Origin: Owenia fusiformis
Taxonomy: Eukaryota; Annelida; Polychaeta; Sabellida; Oweniidae
Direction of reading: 5' to 3'
NCBI GenBank assembly: GCA_903813345.2
Contig: CAIIXF020000002.1
Coordinates: 2,330,001 to 2,394,000, forward strand
DNA length: 64,000 nucleotides
The stretch's first letter is position 1. Every line of letters starts with the position of its first letter. The position numbers were made by a program, and so were the translations under genes. The notes under the pieces were generated by a model. That model had not been told where the DNA came from and made no database searches. It saw only the letters and a list, made by a program, of their open reading frames with translations. This document shows positions 1 through 12,400 of the stretch, one piece after another.

Positions 1-575
1 CAACGTACATTCAAGTTGACAACGTACACGTATGATCTTTTAATAGCCGAAACGTTAATACTTATCAAATCTTCAAAAGACCCTAATTGTGTTCTTTAAA
101 GAAAAAAATTCTCATAAAAAATATTCGACACACTCTTAGACGACAGGGGAGGAAATGATCAAAGGAAATGTGTAAAAACACAACGTTTTCCAACAGACCA
201 ATTTTTGGTTGACTATCAAACAAATCGAGCACTCTGTTCGAAAATCTTTTAACGTTATTAAAAAGTTAAATCAGATGTCTTCCTAAACGAATACACAAAA
301 AATCAAACATGAAATCCTTAATGTATTCCTCATTATTACCCTGCGCGCAGAGTCTAGTCATAAGACGAAGCTCTCTTTTAAGAAGTGAAGTCGAACGAAT
401 GCAAAGGGTATCAGATTATTTTTATAAAACCTACATCATCAAACCTACATCATTGTCTTTGGTTCAAATCGGTTGAATAGTGACATCGTACATGTAAAGT
501 ATACTACGGTATATTTTGTCACTGTACCTTAAATGTAACTGTAACGTAAATGGTTAGGCGTGCAGTGTCCATTGG
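1..575 (-). repeat. End of a dispersed inverted-repeat element (family A)
   Basis: This stretch reappears, reverse-complemented and diverged, at about 19265-19740. Its terminal part (480-571, around a TACGGTATATTTTGTCACTG core and GGTTAGGCG) also matches 22711-22793 in the same orientation. I read it as one end of a further copy of the element spanning 19258-22795; the rest lies left of the window. There is no coding potential. Confidence 0.65.
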
Positions 576-748
576 TGTTTGTTGTAACCCGCCTAAGACA
601 GAACCAATTTAAGGAACTTATTGAAATCAAATGGACATGCAACGTGACCCCGGGACGTCATCTTACTGGGAGGTAATCAGGTAACTGGTGGTACTGAAAC
701 TGAGTGGGCCGGACTAGGCCTACAGTGTCCTAAATCAGGTTGCTCTAC

Positions 749-1069
749 AGCCTGACAACGGTAAAGTCAGATACCGTTGTCACAAATGGCGGACATAACT
801 GTCGCTTCAACGGCATATGGTAATTACAGTGTCAGTTGTCCCGTATCTCATTTTGATCGGTTACATTAAAGACTTTATTTCGATGATAGAACATTATAAA
901 TTGTACAATGAGTATTAAAACACTTTGATTGGTTGTTGTTCCAAAGGAATTTAGTCTAGGTGCTCTATTAAACATACAGTTATCATTACAGTTTCATGAA
1001 AATCTAATTGAAGCGACGGTTATGTCCGCCATTTGTGACAACGGTATCTGACTTTACCGTTGTCAGGCT
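749..1069. mobile_element. MITE-like element with 60-bp terminal inverted repeats
   Basis: Positions 749-808 and 1010-1069 are reverse complements with about one mismatch, ending AGCCTGACAACGG. About 200 bp of AT-rich non-coding sequence lies between. Each arm contains its own small hairpin (GACAACGG/CCGTTGTC). A TA beside each end (746-747, 1069-1070) could be the target duplication, but the exact boundary is uncertain. Confidence 0.75.
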
Positions 1070-3090
1070 ATTCCGGTGTGAAAGTGTGTTGACATAAAAA
1101 ATGCGAAGGTATATTGTGTTTATAAGATTAGACATGGTTCTAGGATGATAGGCTTTGGGATATAATGTCATCTATTTGAGAATTTATCCATAGCACAATA
1201 CGCATGTCATGTGTACATGTAATAATGAAAATGAGTCGTTCAAATATGCTACAACCGACTAAATGGAGTATGTTTCGGGGGACATCTCAAAAATTGATAC
1301 TAAATCCCACAATGGTCAATTCCATTACCATTTTTCTTGAAACAGACTTGTTCCCAAATATAAATACAGGTTTACATACCTTTGAGTAATAAATCAGACT
1401 TTACTAACCACCAAGTGAACAAATATGAGCAATTTGGTATGAATTTTTGGGGATCATTTGAGACGATGCTTCAAGCTTAACAATCACATTTGCTTTTTAA
1501 TACACGGCGGCTTTTGGTATTAATTTCTGTTTGTCAATTAGTATATGATTTTGATCGTGAGCTTGCGTGAGCACGCGTCAAATAAGTTGATTAAATGGAA
1601 TTAATCGGGAAAATAACTTTGAAAGCTTTAACTTTAATCAAGAATGAACGATAGTCCATGATCCTCGGGAAAAATAGTTTCCACTCAAGATGGCGCTCGC
1701 TTGTATTTGTATTGATACTGCACCCTTCAAACTATTAACAAAACGGGTCCGTTTCGTTAACAAAAAGTGTCGGGAACTCGAAGTTACGATTTTTATTTTT
1801 TCTTATTTCATGAGTTTAGGGCAGACTTTCTATGACATTTTTATCACATACGTGTGTCTGTATCATATCGGAGACATATAAAACAGTTTTATCTCTGATC
1901 AACGTTTGTGAATATATAGTTCAGAAAACGACAGAATCACCGATGATATACCTCACTTTTGTATGACTATTTTACCTGACAATTTGCGACTCAAAATTAT
2001 TGTTTTCAAAACCGATTGCTTTTTACCATATTTTGGCGTCCTTGCATTGTGTCATTAATACAATTTTGAACTGTATGACATCGGTACATTCACTGATTAC
2101 AAATGGTTGTATGATAATAACAATAAAACCACTCCGACTTATTCAGAATTATGATTAAATATAATATGATATCTAATTAAATGAATTGACGGGATAATAT
2201 TACCCGCAACCGAAAATAGTCTAAAACATTGTATATAAAGTGCATGTATTCTCTGCAGATGAACAAATTAGTTCGAACAAGTGATTCTCGACACAGAAAT
2301 GAAAACTTTTACAAATATTCCGTTACCTTCGAACAATGCAAAAGAGAAAAACGTGATATCACAAAAGTGATTTAAGAAATGATGCGTAGAAGTATTATTA
2401 GCCAACGAATTAAGATTTCGGCTCGTTTAAGTTCTTTTATATACTAAGATTGTTATGTATACAACCCTTTTTCTATAAGAGAAGTAATCGTCGTTGACGT
2501 CGACTGTTAATTATGGTAAGTATTTTTTTCAATAATTCAAGTTTAAAAAATGAATTTAGGTTGAAAAAGCCTACTAAACGATGAATTATAGCATACATTA
2601 CATATCATAAAACACGGAAGGCAAGTGGAAACGTTTTAAATGAGTGCATTCGGTGTACAGGCTCCAAGTGTAACCGATTTTTGTTTTTTACTACAGCCTT
2701 GGTAAATGCATTCTTGCTTTATTCGTAATGTCGAATATTTTCCATTTCTTCCATTCTCGGACTACGGATAACATCCAAATGTTCATTGCGTTTGGTAATA
2801 ATTTAAATCTCGAATTCTTAATCTAGGACTTTTTTCACCTAGGGTTGTAAAGATTTGATCCAAATACTAGACTTTATGCAATAATCTATCTTCCATTTTA
2901 AAATTGCCGTTACCATGGTTACTAAAACCGGCTCAATCATTTATAACGATTCCACTTCCACCCGGTGCAAAATACAGAGTTAATAGTGTTACCGTCGTAA
3001 GATAGTAAAACATTTTTTGTCATCAGTCTATCTGAATTTATTTGTAAAGTTCATTGATTGGCATTGCAAAAAAAACATTGTTTTTCCGAG
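1070..3090. other. Upstream non-coding region with a repeat E fragment
   Basis: I see no convincing exon here. About 1720-1970 resembles 52440-52650 inside the HPGD-like gene, sharing motifs such as CAGAAAACGACAGAATC, which marks a dispersed repeat (family E). The remainder is plain AT-rich sequence. The promoter of the downstream receptor gene presumably lies here or between 3091 and 3418, but no clear core element stands out. Confidence 0.4.
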
Positions 3091-3400
3091 AGAAGAGGGT
3101 CGATGAAATTTCAGTAGGTATGAATTCATATATATCCTAGAATTAACATTCTATAAAATCATTTTACGAATTCACAATTTTGTTTAAAAGTTGAATTATA
3201 CAGACTGGTTGAATTATTTTTGATTTTGAAGGGTTCAGACGACGACCACACCAATAGAAGAGGGTCGATGAAAATTCAGTATGAATTCACATATCCTAGA
3301 ATGAACATTCTATAAAATCATTTGACGAATTCACAATTTTGTTGTGAAACTGGTTGAATTATTTTTGATTTTGAAGGGTTCAGATGACAACCACACCACG
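3091..3400 (+). repeat. Tandem duplication (~155 bp) overlapping the receptor's first exon
   Basis: Two units start AGAAGAGGGTCGATGAAA (near 3096 and 3256) and run to GGGTTCAGAYGACRACCACACC. The second unit leads into the signal-peptide exon, so the duplicated unit contains the upstream flank plus the start of that exon. The copies have diverged by several substitutions and small indels. Confidence 0.8.
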
Positions 3401-3418
3401 AGTCCTGTTTTACTGGTG

Positions 3419-6400
3419 ATGTTTTACATCTTCGTTTTGGCAAATCCAATTACGGCGAAAGGTAAGACTGGGAATTATTACTTGAAAGTCAAAAGCTTTA
3501 TAGAACAATTTTACAATGTCGTTTGCTTTGAAAATTCCATGTCATTCCAGTATTCTTATATCTTCTAATTAGCCACAATTCATACCAATCCATAGCATTC
3601 ATCCTCCCATGTTTTTTGCCGAAAAAATTAAGAAAATCGGTTGATAAACAAGTGAGAAATGAACTAATAAGTGCATGAAAATGGTTCTGAGAAAAATGCA
3701 TTTCAAAATTTTAGTTCTCATAGAAACCAATGGTACAATGATATCTAAAACATAATTTATTCTTCCTTTAAACCTGGTTAGACAATCAACATTGGTTTTT
3801 TATGAAAGTCTAGCATATTTAGAAAAGATTGACATCGAAAAAAAAATTCAATTTTTTTCAAAAAGTTTTTGTTACCTTAGTGACATCACTAATGTTTCAA
3901 AATATTTTTGATAAGCTAAAACATTGAAGTGGCCCATTAAATATGACATTTTATTATTGAAATAGTGTGTCTTTTGTTCAATCTTTGCATTGGTGCTAAA
4001 AATATAATCTTTTTTGAAATGCATTAAGAAATATTTGATGATTAAGAAATTTCAACTTTTGAAATCAACGAAATTTGAATATTTGAGAAATGAAATGCTC
4101 ACAACTTTTTTTCAAAACATTTTTTTTTGTTCAAAGTCCTGACAAATAGTAAATGAATGATAAAAAAATATTTTCAAACTTTAGACGGGGACTTTAAGAA
4201 TCAGACAGTTCTAATTTTATTTCAAGACAGCGTTTTTAAATGAACACGATTACGAGTGATATGCAATGTGATTCTCAATAAAATTTCTTTCGTAAATTGC
4301 TAGTGCAAGAATGCAATTAATTGTCACCGGTTGTATACATTTTTACATTAGATTGAAGCACCAATGGCTAGTGCGAGTGTACAGTGAATTATCATTAGTT
4401 ATATACATTTTTATATCAGATTTAAGCACAAATGGCTAGTGAGAGTGTACGAAGAATTATCATTAGTTATATACATTTTTATATCAGATTTAAGCACAAA
4501 TGGCTAGTGAGAGTGTACAGTGAATTATCATTAGTTATATACATTTTTATATCAGATTTAAGCACAAATGGCTAGTGAGAGTGTACAGTGAATTATCATT
4601 AGTTATATACATTTTTATATCAGATTTAAGCACAAATGGCTAGTGAGAGTGTACAGTGAATTATCATTAGTTATATACATTTTTATATCAGATTTAAGCA
4701 CAAATGGCTAGTGAGAGTGTACGAAGAATTGTCATTAGTTATATACATTTTTATATCAGATTGAAACACAAATGACTAGTGCGAGTGTACAAAGAATTGT
4801 CATTAGTTATATACATTTTTATATCAGATTGAAACACAAATGACTAGTGCGATTATACAAGGAATTGTCATTGGTTGTAACATTTTTATTCCAGATTCAT
4901 GCCCAAATGGATAAAATAAGAGTACAGTAAATTGTCATTGGTTGTAAACATTTTTATTTCAGATTAATGCACAAATGGATAAAATAAGAGTACAGTAAAT
5001 TGTCATTGGTTGTAAACATTTTTATTTCAGATTCATGCACAAATGGATAATATAAGAGTACAGAAAATTGTCATTGGTGAATACATTTTTATTTCAGATT
5101 CATGCAGAATGGTTAATGAGAGTGGTCGGGCAAAGTTTTCGATTTTTTTTATTCTTTTCAGAATAATGTCTAATGACCGGTGCGAGTATCCAAGCAAATG
5201 GTTACGGGTACTTCTCGCACTAGCCGTTTGTGCTTCATTCTGATGTAACTTGTTGTTAACGTTTTAGTCTTTTATTTCAGAAGCATGTCCAAATGGCTGG
5301 TACGAATGTAATGGAAGGTGCTATGGGTTGTTTACCAACCAAACCCACAATATGACGTGGGTTGAAGCTAGAGAAATCTGTTGGTCTAAAGATGCCTTCT
5401 TGGCCGCAATAACCAACGATGGTGAATATGGGAGGGAAGAAGAGGCATGCATGAAAGAAACACTGCGCAACTGGAATAATACAGAACCACTCTTGGGTAT
5501 TGAACATGAAGCGCAGCAATCTATATACGCAGGTAAAATTTCAAAATAACATTCACACCAATACAAAGCATTCATCCTAACGTGTCATTTGTCGAGAAAA
5601 TTGATTGTTAAATAAGCGAGAAATGAACTCATCTATGCATGAAAATGGTTCAGAGCGAAATGTATTTTGAAATTTTAGTTATCATAGAAATCAATTGTGC
5701 AGTAATATTTAGAACATAATATTTGCTTCTTTTCAACCTAGTTAGACAATCGATCAACATTGGATTATGTTGAAAATTTAATATATTTAGATAAGATTGA
5801 CATAGACATTTTTTAAATTTTTTCAAAAAGTTTTTACACCCTTAATGACATCATCTTTCGAGTGCTAAAACATTTTAGTGGCACATTCAATTTTTTATAT
5901 AAAATTATTTATTCAAAAACATAAACGCAAAATACATAAACACAAACAATACTTGAATCAATAAAACTATGCAAAACGGAACTATACATTATATCCTGGA
6001 TTAGAATTTATACAATTGTAAAATAGGATTTACACAGCATTATATACACTATCAAATCTTAGTAAGGAGCAAAGGCATTTATAATTTTCTTAAAATCATG
6101 AGCAATATTTACTTTTCCTTGCAGTTTAAAAATGTGTTCATAAATATTTAATTTAGATGCTATTTTCGATTTAAAATTTGGTTGTTTATATTGAGTTGGA
6201 TTGTCTGAGTTTTTTGTCCAAATTTCATGAATACATTTCATCAATATTGTGTAAAGTAACATTCTAAATTCTAATTTGCTGTTCATGCTTTGGTACCCCA
6301 GAAGTATATTTTTCCAAGTAATATCCACCTTTAGTGTTTCACTTCGAATATTCCATAGATTTTTAATTAACACACAATCATATAATAAATGTCTAATGTC

Positions 6401-9400
6401 TTGTACAACATGACATTCACTACATTCTTTTGGTACATTTATATTCCACTTATTTATGTAATAGTTTAAAGTTAAATTCTGATAACTTTTGGCATTCAAT
6501 ATCTTTTATCTTGTTTTTGTATATATTCTATCATTCTGAATATTGAACGATTTTGTCCAATCTGCTTCCACCTTTGGTCTAATAAATTTATCTTTCAATA
6601 GGATTTTATAAAAGAACTTTGAACTTAATTTCTCAAGGTTTACATATTTGTCATTTCTAAATAGGAAAGAGTTTGAATGCCTTTTATTAGCACATTTCAT
6701 ACTTTGTTTACTCTCATATTTAATATTTTGCAAAGCAAGTCTAATTTTTGAAAATTCGGTCATCCAATTTTGCTTATTCTTTAGTCTTAACAAAACAGTT
6801 TTCTCATCAATGAGATGATTTCTCTCGTCAAAAAAGTTATTTACATAAATAAAACCTGCATTTATCCAATTTTTCATGTATAAAGTTTCTTTCCTACATA
6901 AAAACCGTTTTTTAGCCATAAAACTTCTGTTCCAGGATGTTTATTTTTCTCTATTTCCTTACATCTATTGTATGCACAGAAGACATGTTTGTAGAACTTA
7001 TAGTGATCTAAAATCTTAACATTTTCGTCAAATTTTGTTTTGTAAAAATCGTTTATTGTAAAACCAAGCTTATTTATGATAAATTCTGGAATTATTTTAA
7101 CCGATGTGTTTGTTGTTTATATCCGAGGTCCCCATGCAGCTTTTAAAGCATCAATTTTACATTGAATGTCTACCAGATTAATTCCCCCATCAAGTATATT
7201 TGTATATATATTTTGTTTTACCAAATCCTTTTTCCATAGAAAACCGAAAATAATTTTATTGATTCTTTTAACAATATCATCGGGTACATCTAGAATACTA
7301 ATTTTGAAATTCCAAGAGTGTTGATGACATGTGCTTTGCCAAAGGGGGTCAGTTTTCTTTTTTTCCATGATTCAAAAAGTTTTTCAAAATTGTTAATCTT
7401 GTTGTCCCAGTTTTTTTCTTTGCACAAAGTTTTGTCATTTCCAATATATATTCCCAGACATTTTACAGGTTCTACTCCAAAATGAATATTTTCATGTTTA
7501 TGTCCATTACTTTTTAAGTTACCTAACCATATTCCCTCAGTTTTGTCATCGTGAGATATCACGGCTTTCTCTCAGTGTCCTTCTATAACCATTCTTGTGC
7601 ATAGCAGAGATGGTCTGAATATCAAAATGCAGTTTTGTCCATATTTAAATTAAGTCCAGATATTTCAGAAAAATTATTTCTTTCTTTAAGTGCTTCGCGA
7701 ATAGATTCTTTAGTTGACAATGTGAGGGTGTATATATTATATATATTTCTTTTTCATAAAGCATATTCAATTTTGCGACTTGTTGGTGACAACTATACAA
7801 CTATAAATTCCTTTAATCCTACCATGAACTTCATTTCCAGGTGTGATGACTTGTGCTGGGACATGCGACTTGTTGGTGACAACTATTCATACATATACAA
7901 CTATATATTCCTTTAACCCTACCATGAACTTCATTTCCAGGTGTGATGTCTTAACAAAACAGTTTTCTCATCAATGAGATGATTTCTCTCGTCAAAAAAG
8001 TTATTTACATATTAAATAAAACCTGCATTTATCCAATTTTTCATGTATAAAGTTTCTTTCCTACATAAAAACCGTTTTTTAGCCATAAAACTTCTGTTCC
8101 AGGATGTTTATTTTTCTCTATTTCCTTACATCTATTGTATGCACAAAAGACATGTTTGTAGAACTTATAGTGATCTAAAATCTTAACATTTTCGTCAAAT
8201 TTTGTTTTGTAAAAATCGTTTATTGTAAAACCAAGCTTATTTATGATAAATTCTGGAATTATTTTAACCGATGTGTTTGTTGTTTATATACGAGGTCCCC
8301 ATGCAGCTTTTAAAGCATCAATTTTACATTGAATGTCTACCAGATTAATTCCCCCATCAAGTATATTTGTATATATATTTCGTTTTACCAAATCCTTTTT
8401 CCATAGAAAACCGAAAATAATTTTATTGATTCTTTTAACAATATCATCGGGTACATCTAGAATACTAATTTTGAAATTCCAAGAGTGTTGATGACATGTG
8501 CTTTGCCAAAGGGGGTCAGTTTTCTTTTTTTCCATGATTCAAAAAGTTTTTCAAAATTGTTAATCTTGTTGTCCCAGTTTTTTTCTTTGCACAAAGTTTT
8601 GTCATTTCCAATATATATTCCCAGACATTTTACAGGTTCTACTCCAAAATGAATATTTTCATGTTTATGTCCATTACTTTTTAAGTTACCTAACCATATT
8701 CCCTCAGTTTTGTCATCGTGAGATATCACGGCTTTCTCTCAGTGTCCTTCTATAACCATTCTTGTGCATAGCAGAGATGGTCTGAGTATCAAAATGCAGT
8801 TTTGTCCATATTTAAATTAAGTCCAGATATTTCAGAAAAAATACTTATTTCTTTCTTTAAGTGCTTCGCGAATAGATTCTTTAGTTGACAATGTGAGGGT
8901 GTATATATTATATATATTTCTTTTTCATAAAGCATATTCAATTTTGCGACTTGTTGGTGACAACTATACAACTATAAATTCCTTTAATCCTACCATGAAC
9001 TTCATTTCCAGGTGTAATGACTTGTGCTGGGACATGCGAATTGTTGGTGACAACTATTCATACATATACAACTATATATTCCTTTAACCCTACCATGAAC
9101 TTCATTTCCAGGTGTGATGACTTGTGCTGGGACATGCGACTTGTTGGTGACAACTATACAACTATAAATTCATTTAATCCTACCATGAACTTCATTTCCA
9201 GGTGTGATGACTTGTGCTGGGACATGCGACTTGTTGGTGACAACTATACAACTATAAATTCCTTTAATCCTACCATGAACTTCATTTCCAGGTGTGATGA
9301 CTTGTGCTGGGACATGCGACTTGTTGGTGACAACTATTCATACATATACAACTATATATTCCTTTAACCCTGCCATTTACTTCATTTCCAGGTGTGATGA

Positions 9401-12400
9401 CTTGTGCTGGGACATGCGACTTGTTGGTGACAACTATTCATACATATACAACTATATATTCCTTTAACCCTACCATGAACTTCATTTCCAGGTGTGATGA
9501 CTTGTGCTGGGACATGCGACTTGTTGGTGACAACTATTCATACATATACAACTATATATTCCTTTAACCCTACCATGAACTTCATTTCCAGGTGTGATGA
9601 CTTGTGCTGGGACATGCCACTTATTGGTGACAACTATTCATACATATACAACTATAAATTCCTTTAACCCTGCCATTTACTTCATTTCCAGGTGTGATGA
9701 CTTGTGCTGGGACATGCGACTTGTTGGTGACAACTATTCATACATATACAACTATATATTCCTTTAACCCTACCATGAACTTCATTTCCAGGTGTGATGA
9801 CTTGTGCTGGGACATGCGACTTGTTGGTGACAACTATACAACTATAAATTCCTTTAATCCTACCATGAACTTCATTTCCAGGTTTGATGACTTGTGCTGG
9901 GACATGCGACTTGTTGGTGACAACTATACAACTATAAATTCCTTTAATCCTACCATGAACTTCATTTCCAGGTGTGATGACTTGTGCTGGGACATGCGAC
10001 TTGTTGGTGACAACTATTCATACATATACAACTATAAATTCCTTTAACCCTACCATGAACTTCATTTCCAGGTGTGATGACTTGTGCTGGGACATGCGAC
10101 TTGTTGGTGACAACTATACAACTATAAATTCCTTTAATCCTACCATGAACTTCATTTCCAGGTGTGATGACTTGTGCTGGGACATGCGACTTGTTGGTGA
10201 CAACTATTCATACATATAGAACTATATATTCCTTTAACCCTACCATGAACTTCATTTCCAGGTGTGATGACTTGTGCTGGGACATGCGACTTGTTGGTGA
10301 CAACTATACAACTATAAATTCCTTTAATCCTACCATGAACTTCATTTCCAGGTGTGATGACTTGTGCTGGGACATGCGACTTGTTGGTGACAACTATACA
10401 ACTATAAATTCCTTTAATCCTACCATGAACTTCATTTCCAGGTGTGATGACTTGTGCTGGGACATGCGACTTGTTGGTGACAACTATACAACTATAAATT
10501 CCTTTAATCCTACCATGAACTTCATTTCCAGGTGTGATGACTTGTGCTGGGACATGCGACTTGTTGGTGACAACTATTCATACATATACAACTATATATT
10601 CCTTTAACCCTACCATGAACTTCATTTCCAGGTGTGATGACTTGTGCTGGGACATGCGACTTGTTGGTGACAACTATTCATACATATACAACTATATATT
10701 CCTTTAACCCTACCATGAACTTCATTTCCAGGTGTGATGACTTGTGCTGGGACATGCGACTTGTTGGTGACAACTATACAACTATAAATTCCTTTAATCC
10801 TACCATGAACTTCATTTCCAGGTGTGATGACTTGTGCTGGGACATGCGACTTGTTGGTGACAACTATACAACTATAAATTACTTTAATCCTACCATGAAC
10901 TTCATTTCCAGGTGTGATGACTTGTGCTGGGACATGCGACTTATTGGTGACAACTATTCATACATATAGAACTATATATTCCTTTAATCCTACCATGAAC
11001 TTCATTTCCAGGTGTGATGACTTGTGCTGGGACATGCGACTTGTTGGTGACAACTATTCATACATATACAACTATAAATTCCTTTAACCCTACCATGAAC
11101 TTCATTTCCAGGTGTGATGACTTGTGCTGGGACATGCGACTTGTTGGTGACAACTATTCATACATATACAACTATATATTCCTTTAACCCTACCATGAAC
11201 TTCATTTCCAGGTGTGATGACTTGTGCTGGGACATGCGACTTGTTGGTGACAACTATACAACTATAAATTCCTTTAATCCTACCATGAACTTCATTTCCA
11301 GGTGTGATGACTTGTGCTGGGACATGCGACTTGTTGGTGACAACTATTCATACATATACAACTATATATTCCTTTAACCCTACCATGAACTTCATTTCCA
11401 GGTGTGATGACTTGTGCTGGGACATGCGACTTGTTGGTGACAACTATACAACTATAAATTCCTTTAATCCTACCATGAACTTCATTTCCAGGTGTGACGA
11501 CTTGTGCTGGGACATGCGACTTGTTGGTGACAACTATTCATACATATAGAACTATATATTCCTTTAACCCTACCATGAACTTCATTTCCAGGTGTGATGA
11601 CTTGTGCTGGGACATGCGACTTGTTGGTGACAACTATTCATACATATACAACTATATATTCCTTTAACCCTATCGACCAATTCATTTTCAGGTTTTGATG
11701 GCTGGTGCTAGAACATGCGACTTGTTGGTGACAACTACATGCATACATATACACTATAAATTCCTTTAACCCTATCGACCAATTCATTTTTAGGTTCGAT
11801 GACTGTTGCTGGGACATGCCACTTATTGGTGACAACTATTCATACATATACAACTATAAATTCCTTTAACCCTATCGACCAATTCATTTTCAGGTTTGAT
11901 GACTGGTGCTAGCACATGCGACTTGTTGGTGACAACTATTCATACATATACACTATAAATTCCTTTAACCCTATCGACCAATTCATTTTTAGGTTTGATG
12001 ACTGGTGCGAGAACATACGACTTATTGGTGACAACTATTCATACATATACAACTATAAATTCCTTTAACCCTATCGACCAATTCATTTTCAGGTTTGATG
12101 ACTGGTGCTAGAACCTGCGACTTGTTGGTGACAACTATGAATGTCGTAAATACATCTGGAGTCAACATTACATGGAGCCAAGCAGAATGTAGAGAATATA
12201 TCACCGATACGTTCATGTGTGTGAAAATGAAGAAAACCAATCTGGATCGGGATAACAACCTACCATGCCCAGCACGACGGCCGTGCATGTGCTTCGACTT
12301 TGAACCTGACGAACGAAAGGTTGATTGCATCTTTGTAGATTTGTACACAATACCAACTGATTTATCACAAAATGTAAGTAAATTGTACGCGATGGATAAC

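Noticed and set aside
4318-5115. Regularly spaced repeats that superficially resemble a CRISPR array
   Set aside because: Repeats are contiguous without unique spacers, lie in an intron of an animal gene and match a neighbouring exon edge.
7117-8729. Two separate reverse transcriptase genes on the - strand
   Set aside because: They are one broken LINE remnant present twice through a 1.16-kb tandem duplication.
8893-11549. Many + strand open frames of 60-147 codons with the same repeated peptide
   Set aside because: They follow from the 90-bp (30-codon) period of a tandem array; frames break at every 100-bp unit.
4318-12092. Mutually exclusive or hypervariable exon cassettes, as in Dscam
   Set aside because: Units carry only an acceptor and an exon start, no donor of their own, and many have in-frame stops or shift the frame.
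5533-12092. A missing middle exon of the CTLD hidden in the intron
   Set aside because: The 5281 and 12093 exons join in phase to about 126 residues with the expected cysteines, so no extra exon is required; none was seen.
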